From CAWJEL01 sp964647255 (GTDB taxonomy: Bacteria > Chloroflexota > Anaerolineae > CG2-30-64-16), in the NCBI GenBank assembly GCA_964647255.1, contig CAZYGI010000150.1:1-5551 (forward strand): 5,551 bases of DNA, read 5' to 3'. Below the pieces are notes generated by a model. The model saw only the letters and a list, made by a program, of their open reading frames with translations. It was not told the origin of the DNA and did not search any database. This document shows positions 1 to 5,017 of the stretch, piece by piece. Position numbers and translations under genes: made by a program. Each line of letters starts with the position of its first letter. The stretch's first letter is position 1.

Positions 1-528
1 TTCCGGCGTGCCGACGACGCCTGCCTCCTGGATGAAGGCCCACATCCAGGCTTCGACCAGGGGCAGATCGCGCTCGACTGCGGGACGCAACCTGCCGGGT
101 ACAACTGGCACCGGCGGCGTCACCTGTTGCAGCGCGTAAATGCGTTCGCGCATGCCTGGCCGCCGCGGTTGGCCGGTCAGCGCCGCCCACACCCCGGCGA
201 ACACAAGGGCGGTGGACTTGAGCGCATTGACGCCGGGCACGGACCAGCCGCCGGCGCTGAGATCGGCGGCAATCAGCCGCAGCGGTTCCGCGCGATCATC
301 GCTCGACCAGAGCAGAAGACGCTGGGGCGGGGTCATCACCGCTGCCGCCAGCAGCTCATCCCCGTCGCCGACAACCGCCAGGTAGGGTGGCATCTTGATT
401 CGCTCGGGCGCCTCCTGCAGCCGGTGGGCGATGCCGAGGATCAGGCCATTGGCCGCCTCGTCGCGCGCCAGGACGGCCTGGACGCGCGCCAGAAAAACGT
501 CCGCGGTTTGATAATGGGTCAGCTGCAT
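1..528 (-). CDS. GNAT-family N-acetyltransferase, 5' portion (3' end outside window)
   Basis: An open frame of 176 codons runs from the ATG at 528 to the window edge without a stop. The start has a good ribosome binding site, GGAG at 539-536, seven bases upstream. The N-terminal part (MQLTHYQTADVFLARV..., then an ...ARDEAANGLILGI stretch) has the style of two-part acetyltransferases, in which an alpha/beta N-terminal half precedes the catalytic GNAT fold. Residues about 146-170 (RLRPAVERDLPLVEAWMWAF) look like the first strand and helix of a GNAT domain, which would transfer an acetyl group from acetyl-CoA to an unknown amine. The acetyl-CoA-binding loop (Q/RxxGxG/A) is expected beyond the visible part, so catalytic competence cannot be judged. 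The gene lies directly downstream of the 599-2314 gene on the same strand, but a terminator hairpin separates them. The family call is by pattern recognition; the substrate is unknown. Confidence 0.75.
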   Translation of the reverse strand, partial: MQLTHYQTADVFLARVQAVLARDEAANGLILGIAHRLQEAPERIKMPPYLAVVGDGDELLAAAVMTPPQRLLLWSSDDRAEPLRLIAADLSAGGWSVPGVNALKSTALVFAGVWAALTGQPRRPGMRERIYALQQVTPPVPVVPGRLRPAVERDLPLVEAWMWAFIQEAGVVGTPE

Positions 529-539
529 GATTCTACTCC

Positions 540-572
540 AAAAAAGGCCCCAGGAGTTACCTGGGGCCTTTT
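540..572 (-). terminator. Rho-independent terminator after the cNMP-domain membrane protein
   Basis: A GC-rich perfect inverted repeat, GGCCCCAGG (546-554) and CCTGGGGCC (560-568), flanks a five-base loop (555-559). It is bordered by A540-A545 on one side and T569-T572 on the other. Read on the minus strand, the stem is followed by six T residues, the classic intrinsic terminator for the gene ending at 599. On the plus strand the T run is four bases, so it may work weakly in both directions. It ends only 11 bases before the ATG of the acetyltransferase at 528, so that gene needs either read-through or a promoter located inside or upstream of the hairpin. Confidence 0.88.
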
Positions 573-598
573 GCGCGATCAATCAGAAGCGGGTCCGA

Positions 599-2314
599 TC
601 AATAGGTCTTTTGGAAGACCACCTTGAAGGAGTTGTGGAACAGCGTGTTACCGCCGCCCCCGTCTTCGCATGAGGCCTCATCGGTGAAGTTGGGGTGCAG
701 CGGCACGGCGATATCGCTGCCGGTCGGGTTTGTCCCATCATTGCTGATGTAGACCGCGTATTGCGCGCCCTTCCACATGACGAACTCGGCCAGGCCCGGC
801 CCCTTGGTGCCGGTCACCATTTTGTCCAGCACATTGCCGATCTGATCCGCCGGGGTCTGAACGACCATGACGCCATCCACCGGATTGCCGGCGCCATCCA
901 CAATCTGGATGAAGATGTTGTGCTTGCCGCGATTCTCGCACGGCGTCATCCGCCGCGATTCGAGCAGCTTGTACTGCTGGGCCGGCGCAACCGCAACCGC
1001 GGCCGCCCGGACGGCTTGCGGTGCGGCCTTGGCCACCGGCGCCGCGCGCACCGGGACCCGCGTCGGCGGGATCGGCGTGTCGGTCGGAACCGGCGTGGGC
1101 GTGAAGGTCGGCGTCGGGATCGGCGTCTCGGTGGGCGTCGCGGTGGGCGTGAAGGTCGGCGTCGGGATCGGCGTCTCGGTGGGCCACGGCGTGTAGGTGG
1201 GCGTGACGTCCACGGGCAGATCGGCCGCCAACGCGACGAGCACCGCGCGGTCGCGGAATCCCGTGCTCGCCGCAGTCCGGGCCGGCTCCGCGCCGGCGCT
1301 GCCAAGGAGCTGCGATTTGAGCAGGAAGAAGGGCACGGCGAAGATGAGCCACAGGAGCAAGGCCAACACGACGATCAAGCGCACCTTGGTGCCGGTGCTC
1401 GTCCGGCCCCACCAGCCGGTGGCGGAATCGGCCGCCCGGTTCAAGCCCATCAAGGCGCCCGTTGCCATGGAGGGCGCGGGCGGCGGCGCTTGCACATGCT
1501 GCACCACCTGCACCGGCGTCTCGGCGCGCAGCGTGCGCTCACGCAGATGGCGTCCCATCAGGCGGTTCAGGTTGAGCGCCAGGCGCGGATACTGCAATGA
1601 CAGGTTGTCGAAGTCGTTCCGGTTCAGCGTCCATGCCGACACGTCGGTCAGGGCGGTGGCGTCCGCAGCGTGCGATTCGCTCGTCAGGAACGCGCCCTCA
1701 CCGAAGACGTCCCCGGGCCCGATGGTCGCCAACACGCCGGTCGGGCCGGAAATCTGCACCCGGCCTTCATCCACCAGGAAGAGCGAGTCGCCCTCGGTGC
1801 CGCGCAGGTAGATCACCTGATCCGCGACGTAGCGCACCGGCCGCAGCCGGCTGGCAACATCCCGCAACTGGTCGGAGCCCAGGTTCGCCATCAGATCCAG
1901 CCGGCGCAGGTGGCGCTCCAGCGTTTGGTCTTCGCTGAGGCCCAGGGCGCTCTTCAAGCGGCGCGCGATCTCCGGCTGTTCGGTGAAGATCGCCTTCAGA
2001 TCGGCTGCGCTGAGCACCCAGAGCGCCGCATCGCTGGCCGCTTCGGCCGAGGTGCTGTAGTTCCGGCCGGCGATCACGTCGGTGTCGCCGAGCAGGCTGC
2101 CTGCGTTCAGGTTTGCCAGCACCGCGAGCTGGTCGGTGATCAGCCGCGCCCAGCCGGATTTGACCAGGTAGATCGCGGTGGCGGGCCGGCCGGCCTGGTA
2201 GATCAGGTCGCCCGCGCGGCGCATCTCCAGCGTCATCCGGTCGGCGATCAGGCCGCGCTGCTCCTCGGTGAGCACCGAGAAGAGCGGCGTATTCTCCATC
2301 ATCGCTTCTTTCAC
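599..2314 (-). CDS. Membrane protein with two cytoplasmic cNMP-binding-like domains, Pro/Thr stalk and extracytoplasmic beta-sandwich-like domain
   Basis: The protein has 571 residues from the GTG at 2314. That start is chosen because GAGGGAG (2329-2323) lies eight bases upstream. A TTG at 2347 would add 11 residues, and ATGs at 2302 and 2299 are alternatives. Domains in order: a CRP-like cNMP fold at about 11-119; a second at about 140-250 with a clear GDVFGEGAF cassette; a Pro/Ala linker; one membrane span at about 312-333 (VRLIVVLALLLWLIF...); a Pro/Thr stalk at about 370-417 (PTPTFTPT repeats); and a C-terminal domain at about 459-571 with the HNIFIQIVDGAGNPVDGV motif. Positive residues before the span suggest the cNMP domains are cytoplasmic and the stalk is outside. 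Neither cassette keeps the arginine that holds the cyclic phosphate (His and Tyr seem to stand there), so ligand binding may be changed or lost. No helix-turn-helix follows, so it is probably not a CRP-type regulator. The role is unknown; sensing or anchoring at the envelope is inferred. The C-terminal domain is shared with the upstream lipoprotein. Confidence 0.9.
   Translation of the reverse strand: MKEAMMENTPLFSVLTEEQRGLIADRMTLEMRRAGDLIYQAGRPATAIYLVKSGWARLITDQLAVLANLNAGSLLGDTDVIAGRNYSTSAEAASDAALWVLSAADLKAIFTEQPEIARRLKSALGLSEDQTLERHLRRLDLMANLGSDQLRDVASRLRPVRYVADQVIYLRGTEGDSLFLVDEGRVQISGPTGVLATIGPGDVFGEGAFLTSESHAADATALTDVSAWTLNRNDFDNLSLQYPRLALNLNRLMGRHLRERTLRAETPVQVVQHVQAPPPAPSMATGALMGLNRAADSATGWWGRTSTGTKVRLIVVLALLLWLIFAVPFFLLKSQLLGSAGAEPARTAASTGFRDRAVLVALAADLPVDVTPTYTPWPTETPIPTPTFTPTATPTETPIPTPTFTPTPVPTDTPIPPTRVPVRAAPVAKAAPQAVRAAAVAVAPAQQYKLLESRRMTPCENRGKHNIFIQIVDGAGNPVDGVMVVQTPADQIGNVLDKMVTGTKGPGLAEFVMWKGAQYAVYISNDGTNPTGSDIAVPLHPNFTDEASCEDGGGGNTLFHNSFKVVFQKTY
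1095..1184. repeat. Exact 42-bp direct repeat, period 48 bp, in the Pro/Thr stalk
   Basis: Positions 1095-1136 and 1143-1184 are identical over 42 bases and are offset by 48 bases, that is 16 codons. They encode two copies of the unit PIPTPTFTPT plus flanking TPTE residues in the extracytoplasmic stalk. Exact identity, including third codon positions, suggests recent slippage or unequal recombination rather than only selection for proline and threonine. Length variation between strains is expected here. Confidence 0.9.
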
Positions 2315-2322
2315 GTTAGATT

Positions 2323-2329
2323 CTCCCTC
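2323..2329 (-). promoter_or_regulatory. Ribosome binding site that fixes the GTG start at 2314
   Basis: On the minus strand GAGGGAG is followed by eight bases and then GTG. This is a near-ideal Shine-Dalgarno spacing. It lies inside the frame opened by the TTG at 2347, which argues against that longer start. The in-frame ATGs at 2302 and 2299 lie 20 or more bases downstream of the site, too far for it to serve them. Confidence 0.75.
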
Positions 2330-2379
2330 GATACGGCCGCGACCCAAGCGGATCGTTGGTATCGTCGTGCGCCTTCGCC

Positions 2380-2491
2380 GCTACGATTGAAACCGTAGCC
2401 TGTCATGGCGAAACCCGTTGAAACGGGTTAGCTTGCGTCGTGCAGCGCGTTTCAACGCACTTCGCATGCCAGACGGTGATTTCAATCACCG
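2380..2491 (-). repeat. Array of four regularly spaced 18-bp palindromes with a TTGAAA/TTTCAA core
   Basis: Four dyads lie at 2381-2398 (CTACGATTGAAACCGTAG), 2412-2429 (AACCCGTTGAAACGGGTT), 2444-2461 (AGCGCGTTTCAACGCACT) and 2474-2491 (CGGTGATTTCAATCACCG). Centres are 31, 32 and 30 bases apart and gaps are 13, 14 and 12 bases. Arms differ but the centre is always TT-GA-AA or its complement TT-TC-AA. The first two carry GA on the plus strand and the last two carry TC, so the array is inverted about its middle. The outer gaps are also related when one is reversed: CCTGTCATGGCGA against TCTGGCATGCGA. The second and fourth are perfect. The first and third each have one A-C mismatch on the plus strand, which becomes a U-G wobble on minus-strand RNA. 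The array begins three bases after the lipoprotein stop and ends 66 bases before the GTG of the next gene. It could be a structured intercistronic RNA or a REP/BIME-like mobile repeat. No T run makes it a plain terminator. Confidence 0.85.
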
Positions 2492-2493
2492 GT

Positions 2494-3762
2494 TCAGTAG
2501 GTGCGTCGGAAGACGACCTCGTAAGCATAATGATTCATCGGGTAGCCGCGGAAGTTTCGGGATTCCCAACCAGCGCGACAGCTTTCAGCATCGGAGAAAC
2601 ACCCGCAATAGCCGGCCGCCTCGAACATATCCCAGTCGGGCAGGTTAGCACTCATGCCGCGGGTTTGTGGGCTCTTCGGGCTGTTGGCCTCATCCACGAT
2701 TTCGAGCTGCCCGCCGCCATCCTTGTAAATGTCGAATTCGACCTGGCCCGAACCCTTGCCCTGCGCGCCTGTCACCTGAATCGTATTGGTCCAGACTTCG
2801 CGCACACGCACACCGTCCAGCGGGTTGCCGGCGCTGTCCACAACCTGGACGAAGATGTTGTGCTCGCCGCTTTGGCAGGTTTGAGAATCCTGGCCGCGGG
2901 GACGTACGCGCACGCTGGCCACGATATAAGCGGTCGTTGGTGCGGCCGGCGCAGCGGTTGGCCTCGGCGCCGCGGTCGGGACCGGCGCGGCGGTCGGCGG
3001 CGGCGGGATGCTTTTCGCCATCGCCACGGTGTCAATCGGCCCCAGCACGCGCACGACCGTGCCGGCAACCCACGGGTTCCCGGCCAGCGCCAATTGCCAC
3101 CAATCGCCGCTGGCGTTGCGCGCCACGATCTCGACTTCTTTGCCTGCCGGGAGCTTGCCCGTGATCGGGTAGGCTTTGCCCGGCCCGGAGCGCACGTTGG
3201 CGCCCGTGTCTGACACCACGCGCGGCTTTTGTGGGACGGCGGTCGGCGTGATCGTTGCGGTGGGCGGCAGTGCGGTGGGCGGCTCTGCTGTCGGGATTTG
3301 CGACGGCGCGGATGTAGGGCTGGGCGGCAGGGGCGACGGCGTCGGCGAGGCCGGCGGAACGGTCGGGCTTGGCTCGATGTAGGCCAGCAGCTTGGCGCTA
3401 TGCGCGCCCAACGCATCGGCCAGGCGAGCCAGCGGCGCAACCTCGGCCGGCGTCTTCCCCGCCTGCATGTCTGACTCAGCCAGGGAGATGATCAACTGGG
3501 CCGGGTTCGCCAGGCTCAGCTCATCCAGCGCGGCTTGTGCGCGTGGAAGATCTCCGCCGGTCGCGAAATCGGCTGCGATCTTGCGCAGGCTCGTATCGCG
3601 CGCCTCGGGAGAGGCCGGAGAGTGGTTCTTGCTGGAGGCGGCGCACCCGGCAGTGACCAGGGTGAAGATGAGCAGGATGCTCAAGACCGCCGCAATGCCG
3701 GGCCAGGTGCGAAGATGCCTTCTTTGCCCTGGGGCGCCAGATTGTTTTGCGTTTTCGTGCAT
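2494..3762 (-). CDS. Exported lipoprotein with SH3b domain and C-terminal beta-sandwich-like domain
   Basis: The protein has 422 residues from the ATG at 3762. That start places a typical lipoprotein signal at the N-terminus: basic residues (RRHLR), a hydrophobic stretch at about 22-36, and the lipobox TAGC with Cys40. The frame stays open up to 3945, but the extra residues there look non-coding. No convincing Shine-Dalgarno is visible (only GGTAA, eight bases away). After Cys40 comes an Ala/Leu-rich helical segment at 52-128, a Pro/Ser/Thr linker at 131-178, an SH3b domain at about 182-240 (TGANVRSGPGKAYPITGKLP..., GDWWQL, WVAG), a Pro/Ala linker at 252-276, and a C-terminal domain at 296-422 with HNIFVQVVDSAGNPLDGV and four cysteines (296, 386, 388, 395). 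SH3b domains commonly bind cell-wall or other peptide ligands. The C-terminal domain resembles the one in the next gene and ends the same way (VVFRRTY against VVFQKTY). It would act on the outer face of the membrane. Function is not known. Confidence 0.88.
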   Translation of the reverse strand: MHENAKQSGAPGQRRHLRTWPGIAAVLSILLIFTLVTAGCAASSKNHSPASPEARDTSLRKIAADFATGGDLPRAQAALDELSLANPAQLIISLAESDMQAGKTPAEVAPLARLADALGAHSAKLLAYIEPSPTVPPASPTPSPLPPSPTSAPSQIPTAEPPTALPPTATITPTAVPQKPRVVSDTGANVRSGPGKAYPITGKLPAGKEVEIVARNASGDWWQLALAGNPWVAGTVVRVLGPIDTVAMAKSIPPPPTAAPVPTAAPRPTAAPAAPTTAYIVASVRVRPRGQDSQTCQSGEHNIFVQVVDSAGNPLDGVRVREVWTNTIQVTGAQGKGSGQVEFDIYKDGGGQLEIVDEANSPKSPQTRGMSANLPDWDMFEAAGYCGCFSDAESCRAGWESRNFRGYPMNHYAYEVVFRRTY

Positions 3763-3791
3763 GTAGTATTTACCGAACAAAAATCGAGGGG

Positions 3792-3813
3792 CAATCCGGC
3801 CCTCAATCCGGCC
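3792..3813. repeat. Two tandem copies of CAATCCGGCC upstream of the lipoprotein gene
   Basis: The 10-mer CAATCCGGCC occurs at 3792-3801 and again at 3804-3813, a 12-base period close to one helical turn. It ends 30 bases upstream of the lipoprotein ATG. The placement would suit a pair of half-sites for a regulator on one face of the helix, but no regulator gene or clear promoter can be tied to it. A chance repeat in GC-rich DNA is possible. Confidence 0.4.
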
Positions 3814-3891
3814 ATTTTCACCGGACCTCTGCTGCCCTGCCCCTGAAGTCGTGCGCTTATCTGAATATCCCACGTGGAATGGGCGTCTGTT

Positions 3892-3921
3892 TTGGCCGCA
3901 ACGTGCGACCGCCGCTATAAT
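3892..3921 (+). promoter_or_regulatory. Putative sigma-70 promoter directed at the tRNA-Leu gene (antisense)
   Basis: A perfect TATAAT at 3916-3921 is preceded, 18 bases upstream, by TTGGCC at 3892-3897, which matches the first three bases of the -35 consensus. Transcription would start near 3928 and run rightwards across the minus-strand tRNA towards the sigma-factor gene at 4176. An exact TATAAT is noticeable in such GC-rich surroundings. The weak -35 keeps this tentative. Confidence 0.5.
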
Positions 3922-3959
3922 GTCCCCACATGGAGCCGCACGCACTCGACAGGAAATCT

Positions 3960-4088
3960 ATGACAGACAACAAGATCGAGGCTGTTGCGGATAGGTGCCG
4001 AAGGTGGGAATCGAACCCACACGGGAGCATCCTCCCAACGGTTTTTGAGACCGTCGCGTCTACCGTTCCGCCACTCCGGCGCTGGTAA
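3960..4088 (+). other. Small reading frame with ribosome binding site that reads antisense through the tRNA
   Basis: An ATG at 3960 has AGGA at 3951-3954 upstream and opens 42 codons, ending at TAA 4086-4088. It starts MTDNKIEAVADRC and then, from codon 13, is the antisense of tRNA-Leu. The initiation signals and the TATAAT about 40 bases upstream look like the 5' end of a gene, but most of the frame is dictated by the tRNA. It may be a short leader peptide, the stump of a gene truncated at the 3' end of the tRNA, or chance. It resembles no family that I recognise. Confidence 0.2.
3996..4080 (-). tRNA. tRNA-Leu, anticodon CAA
   Basis: Reading 4080 down to 3996 gives an 85-base class II tRNA. 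The acceptor stem GCCGGAG pairs with CTTCGGC with one G-U pair. The D arm is TGGCGGAACGGTAGACGC. The anticodon stem ACGGT/ACCGT encloses the loop CTCAAAA, so the anticodon after T33 is CAA, decoding UUG. The long variable arm GGGAG-GATG-CTCCC is typical of leucine tRNAs. The T arm is GTGGG-TTCGATT-CCCAC and the discriminator base is A, as expected for leucine. The gene is followed by CCT, so the final A of the CCA tail is not encoded and must be added by the CCA-adding enzyme. No clear terminator is visible downstream. Confidence 0.97.
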
Positions 4089-4094
4089 GTTGCG

Positions 4095-4123
4095 AGTATA
4101 CCGTAAGACGGGGTGCCCGTCAA
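4095..4123 (-). promoter_or_regulatory. Sigma-70 promoter of the tRNA-Leu gene
   Basis: On the minus strand TTGACG (4123-4118) and TATACT (4100-4095) are separated by exactly 17 bases. Each hexamer is one base away from the consensus (TTGACA, TATAAT). An AT-richer stretch (GAATGAATTT) lies just upstream of the -35. The predicted start near 4088 leaves a leader of about eight bases before the tRNA 5' end at 4080, as is usual for strong stable-RNA promoters. Confidence 0.88.
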
Positions 4124-4138
4124 ATTCATTCGCGCTTA

Positions 4139-4156
4139 GCCGCGTTGAGCCGCGGC
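4139..4156 (+). repeat. Perfect hairpin just upstream of the sigma-factor gene
   Basis: GCCGCG (4139-4144) and CGCGGC (4151-4156) form a six-bp GC-only stem around the loop TTGAGC. It lies immediately before GAGGGG (4157-4162), a possible though distant ribosome binding site for the ATG at 4176. The loop starts with TTGA, as do the palindromes at 2381-2491. It could affect translation of the sigma factor or be a degenerate relative of that repeat. Confidence 0.45.
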
Positions 4157-4175
4157 GAGGGGCTGGATTCTCCTG

Positions 4176-4982
4176 ATGAGGCTGATCTCTCTATTTGAAC
4201 CCATCCGGGTTCTGATGGGACACGACCGCCGGGAAACGCCGGGCCTTGTGGGCGTACCGGGCCTTGGGCTGACGCCGATGGCCGGTGCAAACCTGGCCGG
4301 CGCACTCCTGCGCGCCCTGGCCGCGGATGATGGCTGGGGCGGACGCATCTCGCGCCCCGCGCCTTCACACCGCCCCGAGTATGACGAACCGGCGCTGATC
4401 GCGGCCGCGCAGGGCGGCCATCTGCCTGCCTTCAACCAGATCATCCTGCATTACCAGAGCCTGGCCTACAACGTAGCCTATCGCATCGTCGGCGATAGCG
4501 CGATGGCAGCCGACGCGACGCAGGATGGCTTCGTCAAGGCGTTCCAACGCATCGGCCAGTATCGCGGCGGGTCGTTTAAGGCCTGGCTACTGCGGACCAT
4601 CACCAACACCTGCTATGATGCCTTGCGCGCCCGCAAACGCCGCCCGACCGTTTCCCTGGAGCGGGAGGTTGAGGGCGAGGAGGCGGATTCCGATTACGAC
4701 CCGCGCCTGATTGATCACGCTGAGCGGCCGGACGCCTACGTGATGCGCAAGGAGCTGGCAGGCTTGATCCAACAGGCGATCGGCCAGCTTCCGGAGGATC
4801 AGCGCACCGCCCTGATCCTGTCGGACATTGAGGGTCTCGATTATCAGGAGATCGCGGACGCCATGGGGACCGCGTTGGGTACGGTAAAATCCCGTCTCAG
4901 CCGGGCGCGCGCCAAGATGCGCGATATCCTGGTGGCGAACCGGGAACTTCTGCCCGCACAATACCGTCTGAGCGACGGGTAG
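4176..4982 (+). CDS. ECF-type RNA polymerase sigma factor
   Basis: The protein has 268 residues. Sigma region 2 spans about 71-156: EPALIAAAQGGHLPAFNQII, then the core-binding and -10 recognition helices with ADATQDGFVKAF at 112-123 and GSFKAWLLRTITNTCYDALRARKRR at 132-156. An acidic linker (EREVEGEEADSDYDPR) leads to region 4 at about 196-251, with LPEDQRTALILSDIEGLDYQEIADAM and the recognition helix GTALGTVKSRLSRAR. Region 3 is absent, which defines the ECF group. It directs RNA polymerase to a set of promoters that cannot be named here. The first 70 residues are an unusual extension without an obvious domain. Starts at 4215 (residue 14) or 4278 (residue 35) remain possible, since no ribosome binding site is well placed for 4176. 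It ends in tandem stops TAG TAA. An anti-sigma gene follows after 35 bases, so it is probably held inactive at the membrane by that partner. Confidence 0.93.
   Translation: MRLISLFEPIRVLMGHDRRETPGLVGVPGLGLTPMAGANLAGALLRALAADDGWGGRISRPAPSHRPEYDEPALIAAAQGGHLPAFNQIILHYQSLAYNVAYRIVGDSAMAADATQDGFVKAFQRIGQYRGGSFKAWLLRTITNTCYDALRARKRRPTVSLEREVEGEEADSDYDPRLIDHAERPDAYVMRKELAGLIQQAIGQLPEDQRTALILSDIEGLDYQEIADAMGTALGTVKSRLSRARAKMRDILVANRELLPAQYRLSDG
4197..4219 (+). repeat. Overlapping inverted repeats near the sigma-factor start
   Basis: GAACCC (4197-4202) pairs with GGGTTC (4207-4212), and the overlapping CCCATC (4200-4205) pairs with GATGGG (4214-4219). The two stems exclude each other. The second contains the alternative start ATG at 4215. 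This would allow a two-state RNA switch around that start, or it may be incidental within coding sequence. Confidence 0.3.
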
Positions 4983-5017
4983 TAAGAAGACAAACCCAGA
5001 ATGTGTTGTAGCAACCG

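Noticed and set aside
127..627. Plus-strand reading frame of 166 codons
   Set aside because: It lies opposite the acetyltransferase start and runs through the terminator and the end of the next gene. Its Arg/Gly/Pro-rich product is typical of antisense frames in GC-rich DNA.
2349..2370. A possible fifth palindrome at the expected position one period to the left of the array
   Set aside because: The stretch around 2358 has only a direct similarity (GATCGT, TATCGTC) and no TTGAAA core or paired arms. The nearby CGTCGTGC also seen at 2436-2443 is too short to claim a degenerate unit.
695..2398. Several long plus-strand frames opposite the cNMP-domain gene
   Set aside because: They have low-complexity Arg-rich translations and no ribosome sites, whereas the minus-strand frame has recognisable domains throughout.
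2380..2491. CRISPR-like array (ATTGAAAC resembles the end of many CRISPR repeats, spacing is regular)
   Set aside because: The repeated units are only 18 bp, their arms differ from copy to copy, the orientation flips in mid-array and the gaps are 12-14 bases. A CRISPR array needs identical direct repeats and spacers of about 30-40 bases.
3868..3877. CCACGTGG palindrome upstream of the plus-strand TATAAT
   Set aside because: A single eight-base palindrome is not remarkable in this composition and has no partner site.
3763..3945. N-terminal extension of the lipoprotein to 3945
   Set aside because: The extra 61 residues lack protein-like character and would bury the signal peptide. The ATG at 3762 gives a standard lipoprotein N-terminus.
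3857..4129. Minus-strand frame of 90 codons
   Set aside because: It is the translation of the tRNA-Leu gene and its promoter, not a protein gene.
4126..4444. Minus-strand frames opposite the 5' part of the sigma-factor gene
   Set aside because: Arg/Pro/Ser-rich translations without a start context; shadows of the sigma-factor coding strand.
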